Made by a program: the position numbers and the translations under genes. DNA of 64,000 bases from the IMG/VR virus record IMGVR_UViG_3300026483_000005, positions 1 to 64,000 of that record. The stretch is one strand, 5' to 3'. The stretch comes from a virus. Under the pieces are notes generated by a model. That model was given only the letters and a program-made list of their open reading frames with translations, made no database searches and was not told the origin of the DNA. This document shows, one piece after another, positions 37,299-44,933 of the stretch; the first letter of the stretch is position 1; every line of letters begins with the position of its first letter.

Positions 37299-37636
37299 AT
37301 AAAGATTGTAAATGTAAAAGTTGCGGTTGTGGAGAAATGTCCATGGAAGAAATGATATCCATGGTCGATGATAAAACATTACCCTTTACGGAGACGACTG
37401 TTTCAAAAAATATAATCATTAGAGAATTCTTACCAAACCAACCTGAACATCTTTTTAAATGGCACTTCGACGAGGAGGACAGGGTTATCGAAGCTTTAAA
37501 CGAAAATGATTGGAAGTTCCAATATGATAATAAGCTCCCTATAGAATTAAAAGGATATATAGAAGTAAATGCAGGAGAGTATCATAGAATTATACAGGGT
37601 ACTTCTTCTTTGAAAATACAAATAACTAAAAAATGA
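37292..37636 (+). CDS. Small protein with Cys-rich N-terminus
   Basis: 114 aa. The start VDKDCKCKSCGCGEMS has four Cys in eleven residues, a possible metal site. The remainder has acidic stretches (LFKWHFDEEDRVIEALNEND) and a beta-rich end. FKWHFDEEDR recalls short cupin- or DUF-like phage proteins, not enough to name it. It overlaps both neighbours by four to seven bases. Confidence 0.65.
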   Translation: MVDKDCKCKSCGCGEMSMEEMISMVDDKTLPFTETTVSKNIIIREFLPNQPEHLFKWHFDEEDRVIEALNENDWKFQYDNKLPIELKGYIEVNAGEYHRIIQGTSSLKIQITKK

Positions 37637-38115
37637 AACACATAAAGCTATTTGAATCCTTTGTAAACGACAAAGAAATTTCTACATGGGAAAAAGAGTT
37701 TGGTAAATTACCAATTCCTAAGAAAATTAAAGATATATCTAAAGAAATGGCTAAGGCCGGTTTTATTAGAAAAGATACGAAATCTGTTCAAGCCAAATTA
37801 TGGATTGGATTAGAAGGAATTTCATGGATAGAAATGAAAGAAAAATTCGGAGACATAGTAGGTAAATTCTATGGTGGACAATTCTATCAAGCAATGACAA
37901 ACCCTATGGCTGAAAAATCTGCATATTATGCGTATGAAGTTTCTAAACACGTAGAAGATCTAGCAGCGAATGATGAAAGCGTAGAACCTGCGTATTATAT
38001 GATGAAAAATTACTTTAATTCATTTGAATTAAAAATTGATAGAAACAGGGTATTCGATAGAGCAGTTAAAGAGCTAGAAGCCTGGATGAAACAAAATAAG
38101 ATTAAAACCCTATAA
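37633..38115 (+). CDS. Hypothetical protein with capsid-targeting-like N-terminus
   Basis: 160 aa. MKHIKLFESFVNDKE matches the shared tag (MKxIxxFExF). The remainder is helical and basic-neutral with the segment TKSVQAKLWIGLEGISWIEMKEKFG. No catalytic motif recognised. It lies among other tagged proteins. Confidence 0.7.
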   Translation: MKHIKLFESFVNDKEISTWEKEFGKLPIPKKIKDISKEMAKAGFIRKDTKSVQAKLWIGLEGISWIEMKEKFGDIVGKFYGGQFYQAMTNPMAEKSAYYAYEVSKHVEDLAANDESVEPAYYMMKNYFNSFELKIDRNRVFDRAVKELEAWMKQNKIKTL

Positions 38116-38120
38116 AAAGG

Positions 38121-38128
38121 GATATATA
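38121..38128 (+). promoter_or_regulatory. Late-promoter-like box GATATATA
   Basis: 40 bases before the ATG at 38169, giving a leader of about 35 bases. Confidence 0.5.
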
Positions 38129-38168
38129 GATAGTAATTAATACAATAAAACAAATAAAATAAAAAATT

Positions 38169-39194
38169 ATGGCAAAATTAAAATCATTTGAACAGTTTTT
38201 ATCTGAGATGGATAGAACTGAGGAGGTGCAACAAGACGTAGTTGCAACAGCTGAGCCAGTTGAACAATCTGAAGAAAAAGCGGAAGAAGTTCAAGGAAAC
38301 GGTGATGCTATAGAAGAAGCAGTAAACGCATCCGGTTATATTAAAGCTGGAAAATTAGGTTACAATGACCAATTCCTAGGAAGAAGATCTTTATCATGGA
38401 CACTATCCGTTGATTTAGGTTTAAAAGCATCAGACGAATTCGTTGGACCTTGGTTAGGATTTGATCACGTATCATTATACGCGATTGGTAAAAAAGGAGG
38501 AACAATTCTTGATGACGCTCTAGCAGGCAAATATACTTATGACGAATTAAAGGCAGCTGCTGCCGATTTCTTAGGTATTAAAGAATCTGAAGAAGTAATC
38601 GAAGATGAAATAGTTGAAAACATCGAAGCAGTAACTGAATCTGGTGAAGAAGCTGGTTTACCTGCTGAAGATTTAAAAGATGAAACTGAAGTAGTTGATA
38701 ATGACTGTGAAACTCCTGAAGACAAATCAGACGAATTAGAAGCTGAATTAGAAGACACTGTTGATGCTGCTGGAAATGAAGAAATTTCTGAAGCTGAAGA
38801 AACTGAAGAAGTTGCTGAAGAAGAAACTGAAGAAGTTGTTGCTGAAGAAGAAACTAAAGAAGTTGCTGAAGAAGAAACTGAAGAGGTTGCTGAAGAAGAG
38901 GAAGAAACAGCACTAGTTTCTGATATGTTAAAAGAGGTTTACGAATCTTGTAAAAATGAAGCTAAAGCATGGGAAGACGATGCACATGATGAGCATACTG
39001 TTGAAACTTATATGAAAGAAAATGCTGCATTAGTTGGCGGAATGGCTGCTCAATGCCTTAAAGAAATGAAAGAAGATTATTCAGTTGAAGCTTATGAAGC
39101 TGCATGTAATGAAATGATCGAAGCATATTCTAAGAAAGTGAATGAGATGAAAGAATCTGATTCAGCTGTTGGTGAGGAAACTCCAGAAGCTTAA
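38169..39194 (+). CDS. Acidic repeat protein with capsid-targeting tag, candidate internal head protein
   Basis: 341 aa. MAKLKSFEQFLSE has the tag with FLSE as an exact (L/I)xE site at residue 13. Residues ~50-130 include a compact domain (RRSLSWTLSVDLGLKASDEFVG). Residues ~140-255 are extremely acidic, with four imperfect copies of EEETEEVAEE. The C-terminal ~80 residues are helical. T4 internal and scaffold proteins are similarly charged. The gene stands alone between a late-type box and a terminator, suggesting high, separate expression. Confidence 0.75.
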   Translation: MAKLKSFEQFLSEMDRTEEVQQDVVATAEPVEQSEEKAEEVQGNGDAIEEAVNASGYIKAGKLGYNDQFLGRRSLSWTLSVDLGLKASDEFVGPWLGFDHVSLYAIGKKGGTILDDALAGKYTYDELKAAAADFLGIKESEEVIEDEIVENIEAVTESGEEAGLPAEDLKDETEVVDNDCETPEDKSDELEAELEDTVDAAGNEEISEAEETEEVAEEETEEVVAEEETKEVAEEETEEVAEEEEETALVSDMLKEVYESCKNEAKAWEDDAHDEHTVETYMKENAALVGGMAAQCLKEMKEDYSVEAYEAACNEMIEAYSKKVNEMKESDSAVGEETPEA

Positions 39195-39212
39195 TATTAA
39201 AATTAACAATAT

Positions 39213-39239
39213 AAACTTTTTAAAGGGTTCATGTATAAT
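39213..39239 (+). promoter_or_regulatory. AAAC-box/TATAAT promoter, copy 11, inside a terminator
   Basis: AAACTTTT, TAAAG, GGTTCATG, TATAAT (39234-39239), 29 bases before the dCMP deaminase ATG. The -10 box is the loop of the terminator hairpin. Confidence 0.7.
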
Positions 39240-39254
39240 ACATGGACCCTTTTT
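39222..39254 (+). terminator. Intrinsic terminator whose loop is a promoter -10 box
   Basis: AAAGGGTTCATG (39222-39233), loop TATAATA, CATGGACCCTTT (39241-39252), more T: a 12-base stem with one G-T pair. It ends the acidic protein gene. Confidence 0.88.
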
Positions 39255-39268
39255 ATTTATAAAGTAAT

Positions 39269-39775
39269 ATGCCAAGAATTTCAGTAGACGTAATATACAT
39301 GCAAATAGCATATCAAATTTCTAAACTTAGTTATGCTGAGAGAAGGAAAGTCGGCTGTATAGTAGTTAAAGACGAGCAGATTGTTTCATTTGGATATAAT
39401 GGAACTCCACATGGTTTTGATAATCAATGTGAAGAAACTCAAACTAGAAATATAGATAATCCTGATCACAAAGAAATTTTAATAGAAAAAGGATATGAAT
39501 GTGAAGATACTTGTTGTTCTAAACAAGTTACTAAACAAGAAGTCTTACATGCAGAATCAAATGCACTAATGAAGATTTCAAAATCTACACTTACTTCGAA
39601 AGGATCGATCCTATATACTACTACTTCTCCATGCTTTGAATGCGCTAAGTTAATTATACAAGCTGGTGTAGAAAAAGTATTCTACTGTGAAGGATATAGA
39701 GATCTGTCAGGTATTTCTTTATTAAAAAAGGCAGGAATTATTGTTGAACAAGTAATCGTATGGAATGAGCATTAA
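39269..39775 (+). CDS. Deoxycytidylate (dCMP) deaminase
   Basis: 168 aa. The zinc site is HAE (His94, Glu96) with SPCFECAK (Cys122, Cys125), and RRKVGCIVV and GYNGTPHG are typical of the family. An insert with several Cys/His (residues ~54-85) matches the extra zinc or regulatory part found in T4 Cd. It converts dCMP to dUMP for dTTP synthesis. Together with the TS-family enzyme at 6720 it controls the dCMP pool, and competition for dCMP is relevant if that enzyme modifies cytosine. Confidence 0.93.
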   Translation: MPRISVDVIYMQIAYQISKLSYAERRKVGCIVVKDEQIVSFGYNGTPHGFDNQCEETQTRNIDNPDHKEILIEKGYECEDTCCSKQVTKQEVLHAESNALMKISKSTLTSKGSILYTTTSPCFECAKLIIQAGVEKVFYCEGYRDLSGISLLKKAGIIVEQVIVWNEH

Positions 39776-39980
39776 TAAAATAAACTTACCAGAAGTAAAC
39801 CGCCTAGAAGACTATTTAAAAGAACATGGAAGCCATGAGTTTTTTAGAAGGTATATTAAAAAGACAGAGGCAATGATAGGACCATCTACATCCCATGCCT
39901 TTATAAACGACTTTATAAAGTTCTATCAAGAAGGAGAATCTAATACCTTCTATATTATACCACAGCTTAAACTTTTCTAA
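39765..39980 (+). CDS. Small hypothetical protein (71 aa)
   Basis: 71 aa, starting eleven bases before the dCMP deaminase stop. It has a helical middle (RLEDYLKEHGSHEFFRRYIKK) and a hydrophobic end (TFYIIPQLKLF). The AAAC-box of the next promoter begins within its last codons. Not recognised. Confidence 0.55.
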   Translation: MSINKINLPEVNRLEDYLKEHGSHEFFRRYIKKTEAMIGPSTSHAFINDFIKFYQEGESNTFYIIPQLKLF

Positions 39981-39995
39981 GTTTAGGTGTATAAT
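39969..39995 (+). promoter_or_regulatory. AAAC-box/TATAAT promoter, copy 10
   Basis: AAACTTTT, CTAAG, TTTAGGTG, TATAAT (39990-39995), 18 bases before the ATG at 40014. It overlaps the end of the upstream gene. Confidence 0.7.
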
Positions 39996-40013
39996 AATAA
40001 AATAGGTTAAATC

Positions 40014-40532
40014 ATGCAAACAACTGAAGAAAAAGATATTGTAAAATATCAGTGGAAAAAGGGAGATAATTTTGGTAAAGTGGTTGAGGTAGAATCTAAA
40101 GATTCTGAATTTACTTACTTTAAAGATGGATCTAAAATATTCAACAAAGTATTACCTGAGTTTTTAGAACTAATAACTACTGAAGGATTACCATTTCCTG
40201 GAGTCGAGCTTGTAGGAACTACACCTACGCCTAAAAAAGCTCCCGTTAAAGAAATTGAAAAAAAGGTAGAAGTTAAAGAAAATACTTCTCCCCTTGGTCA
40301 ATTAATTAAAACTTTATCTGCTAAGAATGTCGAATCATTTCAATTAAGCGTAGGAATTAATCTTCCTAAGAAAGAAATATTTAACATGCTAGTTGAAAAC
40401 TCTGAAGAAGAAAAAGAACAAATCTTAGAAGAGATCTCTAAATCAGCTGTTTCTCAAATAGAGATAAATAACCTACAAGAATTTTTAAACGAACAAATAA
40501 CTGAATTTGTAACTAATTATTATAAACTATGA
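40014..40532 (+). CDS. Hypothetical protein (172 aa), first of a five-gene overlapping run
   Basis: 172 aa. An N-terminal beta domain (YQWKKGDNFGKVVEVES, then FTYFKDGSKIFNKVLPEF) is joined by a Pro/Lys-rich linker (TPTPKKAPVKEIEKK) to a helical C-terminal half. The two-domain layout with flexible linker suggests a binding protein. Not recognised. It overlaps the next gene by four bases. Confidence 0.65.
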   Translation: MQTTEEKDIVKYQWKKGDNFGKVVEVESKDSEFTYFKDGSKIFNKVLPEFLELITTEGLPFPGVELVGTTPTPKKAPVKEIEKKVEVKENTSPLGQLIKTLSAKNVESFQLSVGINLPKKEIFNMLVENSEEEKEQILEEISKSAVSQIEINNLQEFLNEQITEFVTNYYKL

Positions 40533-40915
40533 GTCAAGCAAGAAAATACAGAAGAGACACCTATAAAAGAGCTGGGTTATTAAAAGCTAAAAACGAATGG
40601 GGAAGATTCTCTGAAAAAGGAATAGCGTGGTACGCCATGAAACAGGAGGAAGGAAAACAATTCCAAGAGGCTCATGAGAAAAAAGTCAATGACCAAATTG
40701 AAGAGCAGTTAGGTTCAAAGCTTAATTCATTAAAGGAAACATGGACTAAGGTGGGTTATAATAAAGAAGAGATTGATTTATTAGAAGAAGCCTTCGCAAT
40801 GACTACAATCAAAGATAAAGAAACTTATAGAGCTGATAGAAAAGCGGCTAGGAAAATATACAAGAAAGTTCAACAATCCCTAGAAGAAAGACTAAATGCA
40901 GGAGATAACTCTTAA
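40529..40915 (+). CDS. Hypothetical basic helical protein (128 aa)
   Basis: 128 aa, almost entirely charged helices, basic at the start (MSQARKYRRDTYKRAGLLK) and with alternating Lys/Glu later. A small coiled-coil or nucleic-acid-binding protein is plausible; not recognised. It overlaps both neighbours. Confidence 0.6.
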   Translation: MSQARKYRRDTYKRAGLLKAKNEWGRFSEKGIAWYAMKQEEGKQFQEAHEKKVNDQIEEQLGSKLNSLKETWTKVGYNKEEIDLLEEAFAMTTIKDKETYRADRKAARKIYKKVQQSLEERLNAGDNS

Positions 40916-41210
40916 GATAGCAGATAACGGTGTAATTAAAACCGTAACAGATGATAACATCAATGCGGCTGGTGAGAAATACGAGTCAGTTATTGTCTAT
41001 GATTTTGATAAAGGTATCGATGATAGATTAAATTTTATCAGAGATATCTGTATCGATGTCGGATTAGATTTTGGTAATTCAAAACAATCTAATCAAATAA
41101 AGGTGGTCACTGAATGGGGAACTAATTACAGTCCCTCTACCATCGAAACAAAACATAAAATCCAAACTTTACAAACTAAAATTAAAGAATTGGAGAAATT
41201 GATAAGATGA
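40896..41210 (+). CDS. Hypothetical protein (104 aa)
   Basis: 104 aa. A beta-rich N-terminus (EITLKIADNGVIKTVTDD) with SVIVYDFDKGIDDR is followed by a helical end (KIQTLQTKIKELEKLIR). The start overlaps the preceding gene by 20 bases. Not recognised. Confidence 0.6.
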   Translation: MQEITLKIADNGVIKTVTDDNINAAGEKYESVIVYDFDKGIDDRLNFIRDICIDVGLDFGNSKQSNQIKVVTEWGTNYSPSTIETKHKIQTLQTKIKELEKLIR

Positions 41211-41608
41211 CAACAACGACTGAAATTACAATAGAATGTGTATGGTGTAATAGTAGAAAGGAATTTAATAAATTCTGTAGAAACAACCCAGGAGAAACGG
41301 TTATAGATTTCTATAGCATTAGAAATAAGCTAGTTAAATCAGATCCCTATGACACTGAACCACATCGCTCTGTAATTGGTCTTGCAATAAGAGATTCTTT
41401 CATTAATGTTCTAAATAAGAATGCCGACTTAGAAAAAATCATTTACTTATTTAAAAATTTAGATGCAGAAACTATTGACAACTTTAAATTATTTTTAAAA
41501 GAAACAATAGAACCTGATGCATCACTAAACTTAACAGTCATTAACAGAGATGATTATCCTAAAGGCGTTCTTAAAAGATTCGAAAGCGTCAAGATAATCG
41601 ATCTATAA
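41207..41608 (+). CDS. Hypothetical protein (133 aa)
   Basis: 133 aa, mixed alpha/beta, with an early ITIECVWCNSRKEF segment containing two Cys and a C-terminal strand (VKIIDL). Overlaps of four and one base with its neighbours indicate a co-translated set with unknown joint function. Confidence 0.6.
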   Translation: MTTTTEITIECVWCNSRKEFNKFCRNNPGETVIDFYSIRNKLVKSDPYDTEPHRSVIGLAIRDSFINVLNKNADLEKIIYLFKNLDAETIDNFKLFLKETIEPDASLNLTVINRDDYPKGVLKRFESVKIIDL

Positions 41609-42198
41609 TGATAAGGCATAAGTTATTTTCAAAGGGTGAAAGAATACATGCCCTTATATCCAACACTAGACATTCTCACATTGTATTTCCCGTTTATGGA
41701 ATAATTCATGACGTTAAGTTCGACGAGGATATGCCAAGGTATCAAATAAGAATTACTAAGTTTCATGACAACATAGATTTCTTAAAAAGATATCTCTTCG
41801 GTATGAAGTTTTCAAAAGACTTTAATAATAGAACTACAACATTCGGTCTTACTAGAAAGAACTATAAATCTATGAAAGATTTTCAGAATCAAATAGATTC
41901 TAAATGGGAATCTTATATGATCTCAGTTGATTCTGTAATGTGTGTTAAAACCAAGACAGAGGTAATAGATCTATTTAATAATATACAAGATTTCTTAATC
42001 GAAAAGAATTTTAAAGATATATTTGAACTCTCAAGCAGAAGTGTATATTCTTCTGGCAAATATTATTATCAATCCAGGGGAGTATATGCTGCCCATCTCA
42101 AGAAGTTTTTAGGAGATAGAGAACCAAAGACGGATAAATATTATGATAAGCTTTTATATAGACCACAGTCAGACGATCTGGATGACATAGAATTGTGA
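41608..42198 (+). CDS. Hypothetical protein (196 aa)
   Basis: 196 aa. The N-terminal ~60 residues look like a beta-barrel (GERIHALI, VFPVYGIIHDVKFDEDMPRYQI), followed by a helical, Lys/Tyr-rich part. It is the last gene before the baseplate module, so it could be a late regulator or assembly factor. Not recognised. Confidence 0.6.
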   Translation: MIRHKLFSKGERIHALISNTRHSHIVFPVYGIIHDVKFDEDMPRYQIRITKFHDNIDFLKRYLFGMKFSKDFNNRTTTFGLTRKNYKSMKDFQNQIDSKWESYMISVDSVMCVKTKTEVIDLFNNIQDFLIEKNFKDIFELSSRSVYSSGKYYYQSRGVYAAHLKKFLGDREPKTDKYYDKLLYRPQSDDLDDIEL

Positions 42199-42205
42199 AT
42201 ATATA
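42198..42205 (+). promoter_or_regulatory. Late-promoter-like box AATATATA before the baseplate module
   Basis: It overlaps the preceding stop and lies 28 bases before the ATG at 42234, at the junction between unknown genes and the baseplate/tail operon. Confidence 0.45.
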
Positions 42206-42233
42206 AAACCTAGTAAAAACATAATATTACAAT

Positions 42234-43997
42234 ATGCCATTATTTGGATTAGTATCAGCGGGAGCCGCTTCCAGTTTAAAATCATCAGTTTCAGGATTTG
42301 GAGATAAAGTAGATAACTTCTTTAATTTGTCAAGCCCAGACGGAAAGGGTGCTCGTTCTGCGAATGTAGATCCTCAGAATACACTGCTCGGAACGTTTGA
42401 TAACCCTAACACAAGAAGTAGAGCTCTTTTAGTGGGTGAGCCTTTAAGTAACGTTGCTCCTGGTGGAAAATCACAATATTATACACAAGAGGCTGACTCA
42501 GTAATATATTATAAAAGAGGAAAGGATGGAAAAGACACTAAAGAAAAAATAACGGATGGTGTACATGCATATTCTACTTTTAATAAATATACTCTAGTAA
42601 ATTATAGAGGTAGTTTCTTTACACCAGGTGGAGCTGCTAAGTCTAAAGGAGTAGACTCTATTGAATATAATAAAATAGACGAGAGAACATTAGATAATCC
42701 TACTGTTTCTAAAATAGTAGAAGTTACTAAAAATAATGCAGCCGGTTCAAGTGGATATGGATATATGTATAATTACGCCGACTTTGCAATGTGTAGATAT
42801 AATGGTAAAATACCTAATAATTATCTACTAACTTTAAGAAGATTTCCATATCCAGTACAGGATGATATTATTACACCAATGGACATTGATAAAGATGGTA
42901 AAGTGCGTGAAACAGATCAACCCGATATTGCAAGAGCAGTAACATGGATGAGTGAAGTTACAGGTAATAGTATGTCCTCAATTCTTAATTGGTCACATGG
43001 ATATAATTGGAAAGATGAATCAGCTTCAGTGCAAACTGTACAATCTAATAACTCAAGCAGAAGAGGTGCATTTGGACAATTCTTAGATTCTAGTGTAATA
43101 GGTACTGCAGCGGCTAATGCAGCGGCAGGTGTAGATGGTGTAACGGCACAAAGAAGAAAAAACGGAGGAAGTGGATATGATGCACAAGCAACTACATATC
43201 CTAATCATATATTCGGTCCGGTGAATGTAATTAAAGATGTATCTTTTAGAGATCAAGGTTTAACTTTTAATCAAGAATTTAAACTTAAATTTGAATATGA
43301 ATTAAGATCCTTTGGTGGAGCAAATCCTAAGGTTTTAATGCTAGATCAGTTAGCAAACATAATGGTACTAACTTCCAGTCAGGCTCCTTTCTGGGGAGGA
43401 TCAGTTAGATATGTAGGAAACGGATCAGCTGGTAAACCATTGGGTGATCTTAGTTTAATTAAATCGGGTAATTATAGTGGATTTATTAAAAGCGTTGCAT
43501 CTGGTTTAGGAGACATGTTTAAAGGAGTTGCCAAAGATATAGGAAACGCGATGTCTGGTAAAGGTGATTCTAAATTCTTAAATAATATATTAGGAGGTAC
43601 TTTAATGAAAATGTTTAATTCTCCAGGAGGTGGACAGGCGGCAGCATCTTTATTAACAGGTGATCCTACGGGTTCATGGCACCTTACGGTTGGTAATCCT
43701 TTAAATCCTATAATGATGGTAGGTAATTTAACATGTAGAGAAACTAACGTTACCTTTGAAGGAGGTATGGGTGTACAAGATTTTCCAGAAAGAATGACAG
43801 TAGAAATAACTCTTAAGCCTGGTAGAGCTAGAGATAAACTGGATATTGAATCTATGTTTAATATGGGTAGGGGTAGATTTTATTTACAGCCTGAAGAAGG
43901 AGTTGATGTTAATCAAACTTATATTGAAACAGCCTACGGTGGTAAAGATAAGAGAAAGGCTCTCAATAGAGAATTTAGAAAAATAGCTAACGGATAA
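42234..43997 (+). CDS. Tail/baseplate structural protein
   Basis: 587 aa. The Gly/Ser-rich N-terminus lacks a signal peptide. The C-terminal third has a tube- or baseplate-like beta fold (LTFNQEFKLKFEYELRSFGG, then GNLTCRETNVTFEGGMG and FPERMTVEITLKPGRARDK), similar in style to the 46444 product. Position next to LysM, hub and spike genes argues for a baseplate or tube-initiation component. No single T4 equivalent is certain. It overlaps the LysM gene by one base. Confidence 0.75.
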   Translation: MPLFGLVSAGAASSLKSSVSGFGDKVDNFFNLSSPDGKGARSANVDPQNTLLGTFDNPNTRSRALLVGEPLSNVAPGGKSQYYTQEADSVIYYKRGKDGKDTKEKITDGVHAYSTFNKYTLVNYRGSFFTPGGAAKSKGVDSIEYNKIDERTLDNPTVSKIVEVTKNNAAGSSGYGYMYNYADFAMCRYNGKIPNNYLLTLRRFPYPVQDDIITPMDIDKDGKVRETDQPDIARAVTWMSEVTGNSMSSILNWSHGYNWKDESASVQTVQSNNSSRRGAFGQFLDSSVIGTAAANAAAGVDGVTAQRRKNGGSGYDAQATTYPNHIFGPVNVIKDVSFRDQGLTFNQEFKLKFEYELRSFGGANPKVLMLDQLANIMVLTSSQAPFWGGSVRYVGNGSAGKPLGDLSLIKSGNYSGFIKSVASGLGDMFKGVAKDIGNAMSGKGDSKFLNNILGGTLMKMFNSPGGGQAAASLLTGDPTGSWHLTVGNPLNPIMMVGNLTCRETNVTFEGGMGVQDFPERMTVEITLKPGRARDKLDIESMFNMGRGRFYLQPEEGVDVNQTYIETAYGGKDKRKALNREFRKIANG

Positions 43998-44473
43998 TGA
44001 TAAAACTATATAGTATAGATAATAAGAAATTATCTGAGGATAAACTAACAATGGCTTCTCCATCGTTTGTTTTTCTAGACATGACGGAAAGCGCAGTACA
44101 ATCAATACATATTGTAGAAGCTGACGAAACGGGTAGAATAGATCTAATATCTTTGTCAGAATACGGAACACATGATCGTACTGATGATATTTTAAAATTT
44201 AATGGAATTTCAAATCCATTTTCTATCAAAGAAGGTGATGTATTACTAATTCCTAATCAAGATTCTGGAAAGAAGAAATGGAAATTAATGCTTAATGCTA
44301 CTTATAAAAATCCTATTAGAGAACAGTTTATTAATACAAAAAGACTACCAGTTAAGGATGCTAATAGAATTGAGTATCTATCTAAAAAATATAATAAAGA
44401 AATATTACCTCCAAATATTTTAAGATCTGGCGAAACAAATATCGACGTCAGTAACGGACAAGTTAAAATCTAA
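43997..44473 (+). CDS. LysM-containing baseplate protein (T4 gp53-like)
   Basis: 158 aa. Residues ~55-90 (DDILKFNGISNPFSIKEGDVLLIPNQ) are a LysM motif. T4 baseplate wedge gp53 has a LysM domain and sits among wedge genes, as here, so this is its likely counterpart. In this setting LysM is structural and need not bind peptidoglycan. The flanking regions are not recognisable. Confidence 0.7.
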   Translation: MIKLYSIDNKKLSEDKLTMASPSFVFLDMTESAVQSIHIVEADETGRIDLISLSEYGTHDRTDDILKFNGISNPFSIKEGDVLLIPNQDSGKKKWKLMLNATYKNPIREQFINTKRLPVKDANRIEYLSKKYNKEILPPNILRSGETNIDVSNGQVKI

Positions 44474-44496
44474 GAATAAAATAAATAAAAACAATT

Positions 44497-44922
44497 ATGA
44501 AACACGTACAATTATTTGAACAGTTCCTTAACGAGGGATTAAAGGTCGGAAGAGACCAAGATCTAGCAAAAGAAATCATCGCAGTTCTTTATGCTGAAAG
44601 AGACACACCCGAAGGTGAAGCATTAACGGCAGCCGGTGGAATGGTAGCTGGTGGAAGTACAACTGGAGAAGAAATGTATTTAAGCAAATGGAACAAAGAT
44701 TCCGTAAAAGCTTTACATGGTTCTAAGGTAAGAGTTCCTGGAAAGGTTATGTTAGGTACTTTAATTAAAGTAGCAGCCGATAATGGAAAGAGTTACTATT
44801 TTGATGGTGGCGTATTCGTTGAAGGTGATAAAGACGTTAAAGGAGCTAAGGTAGGAATGGACTTTAGAGATTTTGTAGATATCCTCGTTAAAAAGAAGAT
44901 CATTAACAAACCCACATATTAA
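44497..44922 (+). CDS. Capsid-targeting-tagged hypothetical protein inside the baseplate module
   Basis: 141 aa. MKHVQLFEQFLNE is the clearest tag of the set, with FLNE as an exact (L/I)xE site at residue 13. After the tag comes a compact soluble domain (ALTAAGGMVAGGSTTGEEMYL, then KVRVPGKVMLGTLIKVA and YYFDGGVFVEG). The gene lies between LysM and hub genes but looks unrelated to them, so it may be a packaged protein carried in a late operon. Function unknown. Confidence 0.75.
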   Translation: MKHVQLFEQFLNEGLKVGRDQDLAKEIIAVLYAERDTPEGEALTAAGGMVAGGSTTGEEMYLSKWNKDSVKALHGSKVRVPGKVMLGTLIKVAADNGKSYYFDGGVFVEGDKDVKGAKVGMDFRDFVDILVKKKIINKPTY

Positions 44923-44933
44923 AACTAAAATAA

